A stretch of 6,927 bases of DNA, taken from contig JAITDF010000377.1 in assembly GCA_031282705.1 (NCBI GenBank), positions 1 through 6,927 of the forward strand. The letters are read 5' to 3'. This stretch comes from Opitutaceae bacterium. GTDB lineage: Bacteria; Verrucomicrobiota; Verrucomicrobiia; Opitutales; Opitutaceae. Both the position numbers and the translations under genes were made by a program. Shown here piece after piece: positions 1 through 4,697 of this stretch. The notes under the pieces are model-generated. The model was not told the origin of the DNA and made no database searches. It worked only from the letters and a program-made list of their open reading frames with translations. Each line of letters opens with the position of its first letter. The first letter of the stretch is position 1.

Positions 1-15
1 ATGCTGGAAAAAGAA

Positions 16-69
16 AATCCCAAATCCCAATGACCAAGGCCCAAAAAAATCCCAAATTTCAAAATCCCA
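16..69 (+). repeat. Left 7-base tandem array (consensus AATCCCA)
   Basis: Seen directly: consecutive 7-base units AATCCCA (16-22), AATCCCA (23-29), ATGACCA (30-36), AGGCCCA (37-43), four extra A (44-47), AATCCCA (48-54), AATTTCA (55-61), one extra A (62) and AATCCCA (63-69). It is AT-rich in an otherwise very GC-rich region and lies 33 bp before the start of the S23-like gene. The same unit recurs in inverted orientation after that gene. Confidence 0.9.
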
Positions 70-102
70 AAACGGCACGCCGGACCCGATGCGACAAACC
101 CG

Positions 103-456
103 ATGACTGAGCATCCTGAAAGCCTTGAGGATCGCACGGCGGATTTTGCCGCCGATGTTCGCGCATTTGCCCGCGCGCTGCCGCGCACGGTGGCGAACAT
201 CGAGGATGTGAAACAACTCGTCCGGGCCTCCGGCTCCGTCGCCGCGAATTGCATCGAGGGCAACGAAGCGCTTGGCGGCAAGGATCGTGTCATGCGTTTC
301 AGGATTTGCCGCAAGGAGGCCCGCGAGAGCGCGCTCTGGCTGCGTCTCGTCCACACCGCCGGCGCCGGCGCCCTCGATCGGCAACGCGAAACCCTTCTCG
401 GCGAGGCCCGCGAACTGCGCCTCATCCTTTCCGCCATCATCAAAAAGCTGGAATGA
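103..456 (+). CDS. Four-helix-bundle protein, S23 / 23S rRNA intervening-sequence protein family
   Basis: A 117-residue protein of the usual length for the S23/IVP four-helix-bundle family (TIGR02436 type). Recognisable features are the N-terminal LEDRTADFAADVRAF helix; ALPRT (25-29); the conserved centre, where VKQLVRASGSVAAN (37-49) runs into CIEGNEA; and the basic, acidic third helix RICRKEARESALWLRLV (67-83). The C-terminal helix ends in IIKKLE. It has no signal peptide or membrane segment, so it is probably cytosolic. The family is named from ORFs within 23S rRNA intervening sequences and is structurally related to Avd, the accessory protein of diversity-generating retroelements; Avd-like proteins form pentameric barrels that bind nucleic acid. 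The function of free-standing copies is not established. No rRNA or reverse transcriptase is visible nearby. ATG 103 is chosen because it gives the full family length; there is no clear Shine-Dalgarno sequence. The gene sits between inverted 7-base arrays and directly upstream of yicC. Confidence 0.88.
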   Translation: MTEHPESLEDRTADFAADVRAFARALPRTVANIEDVKQLVRASGSVAANCIEGNEALGGKDRVMRFRICRKEARESALWLRLVHTAGAGALDRQRETLLGEARELRLILSAIIKKLE

Positions 457-489
457 GCGCCTCGGCGGCTTCGGCATCGCGCACGTTTT

Positions 490-552
490 TGGAATTTGGA
501 ATTTCGGGATTTGGAATTTTTTTGGGATTTGGGATTTTGAAATTTGGAATTT
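490..552 (+). repeat. Right 7-base tandem array (TGGGATT/TGGAATT), inverted relative to the left array
   Basis: Seen directly: TGGAATT (490-496), TGGAATT (497-503), TCGGGATT (504-511), TGGAATT (512-518), four T (519-522), TGGGATT (523-529), TGGGATT (530-536), TTGAAATT (537-544) and TGGAATT (545-551). Read on the minus strand these are AATTCCA/AATCCCA units, the same repeat as at 16-69. It starts 34 bp after the stop of the S23-like gene. Confidence 0.9.
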
Positions 553-568
553 GCGCCAGCGCCCCGCA

Positions 569-610
569 ACTTGCCACTTGCCACTTGTTAATTGTCACTT
601 GTTACTTCCC
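569..610 (+). repeat. Second 7-base tandem array (consensus ACTTGYY), abutting yicC
   Basis: Six uninterrupted 7-base units: ACTTGCC, ACTTGCC, ACTTGTT, AATTGTC, ACTTGTT, ACTTCCC. The array begins 17 bases after the right AATCCCA-type array and ends three bases before the yicC ATG at 614. Its unit differs in sequence from the first family but has the same 7-base period. No inverted partner was found in the window. It occupies the place where the yicC ribosome binding site would be expected. Confidence 0.88.
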
Positions 611-613
611 TTT

Positions 614-1495
614 ATGAAAAGCATGACCGGCTATGGCCGCGCGTCCGCCGCGCTTGGCAGCCACACCCTCACCGTCCAGGTCAACTCCGTGAATCGCAAG
701 ACGCTCGATCTCACGATCTCGCTGCCGCCCGAATGGGCGGAATTCGAGGCGCCCGCGGGCGAACTCGTGCGCAGATACGCGGCGCGCGGCAAGGTGGGCG
801 CGCGCTTCGACGTCACCGGCGACGAGGGCGCGCCGGCGCAGGCCGTCGCGTGGGACGAGGCCGCGGTTGACGCCGTGCTCGACAAACTCGTCGCGCAGGC
901 GGCGCGGCACGGCGCGGCGGCGCCGGCGGTCACGCCCGAACTCGTGTGGAGCGTGGCGAGCGCGCAGCGCAAGCGGGCCGGCCTGCCCGCCGACGACGGG
1001 ACGCGCGGCCTCGTGCTCGCCACGCTGGAGGAGGCGCTGAAGGCGTTCGCCGTCATGCGTGAAAACGAAGGCGCGGCGCTGCTGAAGGATTTCCTCGCCC
1101 GCATCGGGACCCTCGCGGCGCACATCGCCGCCATCGCGGAGCTCGCGCCGCAAGTCGCGCCCGCCTGGCGCGAGCAGCTGCTGAAGCGGCTGCGCGACGC
1201 CGGGCTCGATCTGGACGCCGGCGACGAGCGCGTGCTGCGCGAGGTCGCGCTCTTCGCCGACCGCTGCGACATCACCGAGGAGCTCACGCGCCTGCGCAGC
1301 CACCTCGACCAGTTCGCCGCCCTGCTGCGCGGCGGCGCGGAGATGGGCCGCAAGGCCGAGTTCATCCTCCAGGAAATCGGCCGCGAGGTGAACACGATCG
1401 GCGGCAAGGCGAACAGCATCGAAATCTCGCGCCGCGTCATCGAACTGAAAAACGAGCTCGAACGCATCCGCGAGCAGATCGCCAACGTCGAATGA
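614..1495 (+). CDS. yicC: YicC/YloC-family endoribonuclease
   Basis: A 293-residue protein matching the family length (about 290). The N-terminus is the family signature MKSMTGYGRA, followed by VNSVNRKTLDL (23-33) in the YicC-like N-terminal domain. The C-terminal domain (DUF1732 type) is very clear: FADRCDITEELTRLRSHL (214-231), then FILQEIGREVNTIGGKA (250-266) and the end IREQIANVE. Family knowledge: E. coli YicC is an endoribonuclease implicated in small-RNA turnover, and relatives affect stationary-phase survival; the role here is inferred by homology. ATG 614 is chosen because it reproduces the signature; the frame stays open upstream, but only through translated repeats. An internal ATG at 623 (MTGYG) is less likely. 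There is no Shine-Dalgarno sequence, since the ACTTGYY array ends three bases before the start. The gene often found downstream in other bacteria, gmk, is absent. Confidence 0.95.
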   Translation: MKSMTGYGRASAALGSHTLTVQVNSVNRKTLDLTISLPPEWAEFEAPAGELVRRYAARGKVGARFDVTGDEGAPAQAVAWDEAAVDAVLDKLVAQAARHGAAAPAVTPELVWSVASAQRKRAGLPADDGTRGLVLATLEEALKAFAVMRENEGAALLKDFLARIGTLAAHIAAIAELAPQVAPAWREQLLKRLRDAGLDLDAGDERVLREVALFADRCDITEELTRLRSHLDQFAALLRGGAEMGRKAEFILQEIGREVNTIGGKANSIEISRRVIELKNELERIREQIANVE

Positions 1496-1507
1496 GCCCC
1501 CGGATCG

Positions 1508-1528
1508 CGTATCCATAAATGGAATACG
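1508..1528 (+). other. Weak hairpin after yicC
   Basis: CGTAT (1508-1512) pairs with ATACG (1524-1528), and CCA (1513-1515) with TGG (1520-1522) with one bulged A, closing a TAAA loop. It is followed by GGAT and a run of A, not T, so it is not a canonical intrinsic terminator for yicC. It is the only structure noted in the 184-bp gap before the next gene. Confidence 0.35.
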
Positions 1529-1679
1529 GATAAAAAAATCAACAGATGGGCTTGAACCCGCCCTGTTTTTCCGCAAAGTTTGGTGCTGCGGCACAAGCAC
1601 GACACCCCGCGCACCGCTCAAATTCACACGAGAAGATGCCGGGGGCGTCGCGCATCCGTAAGCAACAACATAAAAAACC

Positions 1680-1820
1680 ATGGCCCAAAAAAACACAAAG
1701 ACTGCCAAGAAAGCCGCCGCCCCCAAGGCGCCGGTCAAGAAAGCCGCCGCCCCCAAGGCGCCGGCCAAAAAGGCGCCGGCTAAAAAGGCGCCGGCCAAAA
1801 AGGCAGCCAAGAAGAAATAA
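1680..1820 (+). CDS. Small Lys-Ala-Pro-rich basic protein (histone H1-tail-like)
   Basis: A 46-codon frame from ATG 1680 to TAA 1818-1820. The product begins MAQKNTKTAKKAAAPK and consists almost wholly of Lys, Ala and Pro: two near-identical ten-residue units, KKAAAPKAPV and KKAAAPKAPA, then KKAPA pentapeptides and a KKAAKKK end. It has no acidic residues, so it is strongly cationic. Such KAP repeats occur in eukaryotic H1 tails and in bacterial nucleoid-associated or H1-like proteins, so nucleic-acid binding or compaction is a reasonable inference. There is no folded domain and no conserved catalytic residue. A strong intrinsic terminator begins 22 bp after the stop, which supports a real transcription unit. 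No clear Shine-Dalgarno sequence precedes the start (AACATAAAAAACC). Overlapping longer frames on either strand have no recognisable family content. It could instead be the remnant tail of a longer protein, but a complete start-to-terminator arrangement argues against that. Confidence 0.75.
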   Translation: MAQKNTKTAKKAAAPKAPVKKAAAPKAPAKKAPAKKAPAKKAAKKK

Positions 1821-1837
1821 CCTTTCTTCTGGCTTTT
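1806..1837 (+). terminator. Secondary hairpin spanning the KAP gene stop codon
   Basis: AGAAGAAA (1810-1817) pairs with TTTCTTCT (1823-1830) around a TAACC loop that includes the stop codon. The stem can continue as GCC (1806-1808) with GGC (1831-1833) over a bulged A, followed by TTTT. It is weaker than the downstream hairpin and may assist termination or protect the 3' end. Confidence 0.35.
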
Positions 1838-1841
1838 CGCT

Positions 1842-1880
1842 TGAGCCACGCTTCCTCAGGGAGGCGTGGCTCATTTTTTT
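1842..1880 (+). terminator. Strong Rho-independent terminator of the KAP gene
   Basis: TGAGCCACGCTTCC (1842-1855) pairs with GGGAGGCGTGGCTCA (1860-1873, read from the second G) around a TCAG tetraloop. This is a 14-bp stem with one G-T wobble, followed at once by seven T (1874-1880). It works only in the + direction: read on the minus strand, no T tract follows the stem. It separates the + strand genes from the minus-strand genes to the right. Confidence 0.92.
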
Positions 1881-1884
1881 GTTC

Positions 1885-1986
1885 GTCGCTGTTCCGAACG
1901 GATTTCGCATCGCGCAGCCGGGCCGCCGCCCCTTCGGGACTTTGCTCTTCCATCGAAACAGCGACAGTCCGCCAGTCTGCGATGCG
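1885..1986. other. Interleaved inverted repeats after the amidotransferase gene
   Basis: GTCGCTGTTCCGA (1885-1897) pairs with TCGAAACAGCGAC (1953-1965) at 12 of 13 positions, and CGCATCGC (1906-1913) is perfectly complementary to GCGATGCG (1979-1986). The two pairs interlock, so they would form a pseudoknot-like fold or alternative structures. They lie in the 3' untranslated region of the minus-strand amidotransferase gene, whose stop is at 1987-1989. No T tract was seen, so a terminator is not claimed. Confidence 0.4.
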
Positions 1987-2910
1987 TCAGAGCCGCGTGA
2001 CGTCAGTCGCACCGTGTCCCGCGCCCGCCGCCGCGATGCGGGCGAAACGCGGGAGCACGGAGGCCGCGAACGGAGTCGCCTCGATGCCGGCCCGCACCGC
2101 CGCGAGGTCGCGCCCTTCCGCCCGAAGCCCGGCCCCGGCGCAGTCAAGATAAAGCCGCGATATGTCCGCGCTGAATTCAGGGTGGAATTGCACTCCCCAC
2201 GCGCGCGCGCCGACGCGGAAGGCGTGATGCGGCTCGAAGTCGTTTTCCGCCAGCAGCACCGCGCCCGGCGGCAGCCGCGGCACGGTCTGGCTGTGCGACA
2301 CCGCCGCTGAAAACACCCGCGGGAAACCGGCGAACAACGCGTCGTCATCCGCCTCGGGGCGGAGGCGGATGGCGGCATTGCCGAGTTCGTCGCCGCGCGG
2401 ATGCCAGCCGGCTTCGCCGCCGAGCGCATGCGCGAGGAGCTGGTGCCCGTAACAAATGCCGAGCACGGGCGCGGCGTCCGCCGCCACGAGGCGCGCCAGC
2501 CAGCGCGCGGTCGCCTCGCTCCAGGGTTCGCGGTCGGTCACCATCGCATGAGAGCCGGTGAGCACCACGCCCGCCGCCGCGATGGCGCCGGCGTCGCCGC
2601 CGGTGGCGGAAACGCCGGCGCCGGCATCCGCGCGCGCGCCGCCGGCGTGGGCCTCGGCGTGGGCGTCGGCGCCGGCGCGCATGTTTCCACCGGCGGAGGC
2701 GGAGGCGCCGGCGGAGGAGGCGACGCCGATGATTCGCGGGAGCGTCGCGCCGGCGTCCGCGCGCGGGTCGAGCACTTCGACGGGCAGGCCGGTGCCGGCG
2801 GCGTCGAGGCCGGCGCGCACCCAGTCCTCGAAATCGCCATGCGCCGCCGCGATTTCGGGCGAGGTGTCCCCGAGTTTGATGATGAGAATGGGCGCGCGCA
2901 TATGTGGCAT
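1987..2910 (-). CDS. Class I glutamine amidotransferase (GMP synthase glutaminase-like)
   Basis: 307 residues from ATG 2910, or 304 from ATG 2901 (MRAPILII). The sequence after MRAPILIIKLGDT matches the start of stand-alone class I amidotransferases, and SPEIAAAHGDFEDW (17-30) is typical. The Rossmann-like core includes VVLTGSHAMVTDREPW (115-130), the nucleophile elbow GICYGHQLLAHALGG with Cys153, and GVQFHPEF with His243 and Glu245, so the Cys-His-Glu triad is complete. Such domains hydrolyse glutamine and pass ammonia to a synthetase partner or domain; no partner is visible, so the acceptor substrate is unknown. Odd: about 50 residues (62-113) of Ala/Gly-rich low-complexity sequence are inserted where relatives have a short linker before the VVVTGSH strand. 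No Shine-Dalgarno sequence is evident at either start. It is downstream of and co-directional with the transporter gene, with a 146-bp gap. Confidence 0.9.
   Translation of the reverse strand: MPHMRAPILIIKLGDTSPEIAAAHGDFEDWVRAGLDAAGTGLPVEVLDPRADAGATLPRIIGVASSAGASASAGGNMRAGADAHAEAHAGGARADAGAGVSATGGDAGAIAAAGVVLTGSHAMVTDREPWSEATARWLARLVAADAAPVLGICYGHQLLAHALGGEAGWHPRGDELGNAAIRLRPEADDDALFAGFPRVFSAAVSHSQTVPRLPPGAVLLAENDFEPHHAFRVGARAWGVQFHPEFSADISRLYLDCAGAGLRAEGRDLAAVRAGIEATPFAASVLPRFARIAAAGAGHGATDVTRL
2572..2727 (-). repeat. GC-rich low-complexity insertion in the amidotransferase gene
   Basis: This stretch encodes residues 62-113 and is almost entirely Ala, Gly, Ser, Asp and His. It contains a 12-base period on the + strand: GGCGTGGGCCTC (2644-2655), GGCGTGGGCGTC (2656-2667), GGCGCCGGCGCG (2668-2679), giving the minus-strand peptide DAHAEAHAGG. 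GCCGGC hexamers recur through it. It looks like in-frame repeat expansion in a surface loop. Confidence 0.7.
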
Positions 2911-3005
2911 GAGACAAAGCAGGCGATGTGCCGCGCAGGCATGACCAAGCGCAAGGTGTGCCGCGGGGCACCGATGCCGTCTCAGGAGCCCCCCGGCGGG
3001 ACGCT

Positions 3006-3032
3006 TGCCCTGCCTGGGCGTGCCCTGCCTGG
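3006..3032. repeat. 12-bp direct repeat in the gap between transporter and amidotransferase
   Basis: TGCCCTGCCTGG occurs at 3006-3017 and again at 3021-3032, a 15-base period. It lies in the 146-bp gap downstream of the transporter stop. No promoter or T-tract terminator was recognised in that gap. Confidence 0.6.
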
Positions 3033-3056
3033 CTCTCCGCGCCGCCGCGCGCGCGG

Positions 3057-4472
3057 TTACGCGGCGGGGCGTTCGCGGCGGACGAGGGCGAGGAGGAGCG
3101 CGGTGGCCAGCGGGTGGAGGAAGGCCATCGCGATGAGAATCGCCGGCGGGCCGGCGGGATCGAGGAATTTTCCGGCGAGGACGTTGAACACCGTGCCGCC
3201 GGCGGCGCCGAACGCGCCGGAGATGCCCCACACGCTGCCGACGTTGGCGTTGGGAAACGTCTCCGCGACGACGACTCCGAGGCTGAACAGCCACGAGAGG
3301 CACATCAGCCCGATGAGGCTGAAGATGACGATGGCCGGCGCCGGCCCCTGCATGAAGGGCGCGAGCGCGCACAGCGGCGCAAGGCACGCCAGCATGACAA
3401 GGAGGCGTTTTCTCGACGCCAGCGGCGCCAGCCCGCGCCGCACCCAGCGGTCGGACAGCGCGGAGGTCGCGATGCCGCCGAGCGCCGCGACGAGATACGG
3501 GATGCCGCCGAACCATTTGTAGTGCGCGAGCGTCAGGCCGGATTGCTCGCGCAAATAGCCGGGCAGCCAGAACAGGCAGAAAAACCACACCGGGTCGCTG
3601 ATGACGCGCGAGAGGACGATGCCCCAGAAGCTCCGCGTGGCCCAGACCTGGTTCCAGCGGAACGCGGATGCGGGTTCGGGGAGGGCGGGCGGCCCGCCTG
3701 CCGGCGGGAGCCGGCCCCGGCTCCCGTCAAGTCCGGCGGACGATGGCAGGGCGTCTTGGGCGGGCGGCGCGGCGCCGTCCGCCCGCCCGCGGGGCGCGGG
3801 CGTTTCCCGGGCCGGGGCGGCGCCGCGGGCGGCGGCGCCGGCCTTGTTGTCCGAGGCGAGGCTGGCTGCGAGAATTTCCTCCGGCGGCTCGCGCCAGACG
3901 AAAAACCACACGATGGCGACGAGCACGCCGAGCGCGCCGGGCACGATGAACGCCGCGCGCCAGCCGTGCCATTGCTCCGGCAGCCAGGCGTGCCTCTCCG
4001 TCGCCAGCCAGCCGACGATGAACGGCGCGACCACCATGCCCACCGTGCCGCCGCACGCGCAAATCGAGTTGGCCGTGGCCCGCAGCGACGCCGGGAACCA
4101 GTTTGTCACAATGCGCAACTGCCCCGGAAAAATGACCGGCTCGACAATGCCCAGCGCGCCGCGCAGCGTGGCAAACACGCCGAGCGTGCGCGCCAGCGCC
4201 CCGCCGGCGCACACGGCGGACCACGAGAGGATGCTGATGAATATCATCCGGCCCGCGCCAAACCTGTCCACCAGCCAGCCGGCGCCGACGTAGCTGAGCG
4301 CGTAGCAAGCCGTGAAGAGCGCCTGGAGGTTGCCGAAACCGGCATTGTCCATCCCGAAGGCGTCCATGATTTCGGTCTTGAGGATGCCGACGACGCCACG
4401 GTCGATATAATTGAGCACCATGGCGAACAGGACGAGGACGGCAATGAGCCAGCGAAGTTTTTCGGGTTTCAT
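3057..4472 (-). CDS. MFS transporter, anion:cation symporter (hexuronate permease-like) family
   Basis: A 471-residue inner-membrane protein with about twelve hydrophobic segments in two halves. Family marks: LNYIDRGVVGIL (20-31) in TM1; the loop 2-3 motif GWLVDRFGAGR (65-75); LRGALGIVEPVIFPGQLRIVTNWFP (103-127), the ACS-type TM4 region with FP and WFP; and in the second half DPVWFFCLFWLPGYL (293-307) and SDRWVRRG (340-347). Relatives import hexuronates, glucarate or other organic anions with protons; a sugar-acid substrate is inferred, not shown. ATG 4472 gives a proper short cytoplasmic N-terminus; no Shine-Dalgarno sequence is seen. Odd: the central cytoplasmic loop carries about 70 residues (201-270) rich in Ala, Pro, Gly and Arg, encoded by palindromic GC-rich DNA. 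The gene follows the TonB receptor gene in the same direction, 225 bp away, so the two could act in uptake together, but no substrate link is proven. Confidence 0.92.
   Translation of the reverse strand: MKPEKLRWLIAVLVLFAMVLNYIDRGVVGILKTEIMDAFGMDNAGFGNLQALFTACYALSYVGAGWLVDRFGAGRMIFISILSWSAVCAGGALARTLGVFATLRGALGIVEPVIFPGQLRIVTNWFPASLRATANSICACGGTVGMVVAPFIVGWLATERHAWLPEQWHGWRAAFIVPGALGVLVAIVWFFVWREPPEEILAASLASDNKAGAAARGAAPARETPAPRGRADGAAPPAQDALPSSAGLDGSRGRLPPAGGPPALPEPASAFRWNQVWATRSFWGIVLSRVISDPVWFFCLFWLPGYLREQSGLTLAHYKWFGGIPYLVAALGGIATSALSDRWVRRGLAPLASRKRLLVMLACLAPLCALAPFMQGPAPAIVIFSLIGLMCLSWLFSLGVVVAETFPNANVGSVWGISGAFGAAGGTVFNVLAGKFLDPAGPPAILIAMAFLHPLATALLLALVRRERPAA
3684..3788. repeat. Cluster of three perfect palindromes inside the transporter's loop-coding region
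   Basis: Three perfect inverted repeats: GGCGGGC/GCCCGCC (3684-3690 with 3692-3698), CGGGAGCCGG/CCGGCTCCCG (3705-3714 with 3717-3726) and GGGCGGGCGG/CCGCCCGCCC (3758-3767 with 3779-3788). All lie in the part encoding the low-complexity cytoplasmic loop, and the reading frame stays open. The arrangement resembles REP-like or other palindromic elements tolerated in frame in a linker. Confidence 0.65.
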
Positions 4473-4540
4473 GAGGGGATCACGGAATCGGGATGTTTTT
4501 AATCAAGGTTTCCCGCTGTTTTGAACGGATGTTTTCACAA

Positions 4541-4650
4541 CCAAGGCGCAAGGAAAGGCGGCAAGGAAGGTTTTATTAAAAATATCAATGGGTTGGTTTT
4601 TGTTGAACTGGAAATTCTTCATAATCCCCCATCCTTTGCGTCTTTGCGCC
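4541..4650. repeat. Degenerate inverted pair of short-period GCGCAAAG-type repeats, no gene inside
   Basis: The right arm, 4633-4650, is CTTTGCGT/CTTTGCGC in tandem (8-base period). The left arm, 4543-4567, holds AAGGCGCAAGGA and AAGGCGGCAAGGA. The outermost GGCGCAA (4545-4551) is exactly complementary to 4644-4650, and the rest pairs only with gaps. About 62 AT-rich bases separate the arms. The pair fills much of the 225-bp gap between the receptor and transporter genes. No T tract follows on the minus strand, so a receptor terminator is not claimed. Confidence 0.6.
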
Positions 4651-4697
4651 CCGGCTCTCCAAATCTTGTTTTTCAGGCATTGAAAATAGCGGCAAAT

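Larger units (their letters stand above)
14..552. other. Inverted-repeat cassette enclosing the S23-like gene
   Basis: Bases 52-71 and 528-547 are a perfect 20-bp inverted repeat. Extending it to 47-71 against 528-552 gives 24 of 25 complementary positions. In another register, 14-29 is perfectly complementary to 523-538 (16 bp). The registers compete for the same right-hand bases, so they are alternative pairings. A transcript could fold into a long stem with the S23-like coding region in the loop. This recalls 23S rRNA intervening sequences, which carry terminal inverted repeats and an S23 gene, but here the unit lies next to yicC, not in rRNA. Calling it a mobile or inserted unit is inference; no transposase or target-site duplication was identified. 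Confidence 0.65.

Noticed and set aside
1..33. Short open frame at the left edge ending in TGA at 31-33
   Set aside because: Ten codons running into the repeat array. It may be the tail of a gene to the left, but nothing in it can be recognised.
103..456. Avd component of a diversity-generating retroelement
   Set aside because: No reverse transcriptase and no template/variable repeat pair are visible in the window. The similarity is only at the level of the shared four-helix-bundle fold.
16..610. CRISPR array
   Set aside because: The repeats are 7 bases in direct tandem, with no spacers and no cas genes.
1549..1562. Minus-strand sequence resembling a tRNA T-loop (GGGTTCAAGCCC)
   Set aside because: The five-base T-stem does not pair properly, and no acceptor, D or anticodon arm could be found around it.
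602..1849. Minus-strand open frame (415 codons) across yicC and the KAP gene
   Set aside because: Its FLAGA repeats are only the antisense reading of the KAP repeats, and the rest is antisense to a clear YicC protein.
2928..4502. Long + strand open frame (524 codons) opposite the transporter gene
   Set aside because: Arg/Ala/Gly-rich composition with no motif. The minus strand encodes a convincing MFS permease across the same bases.
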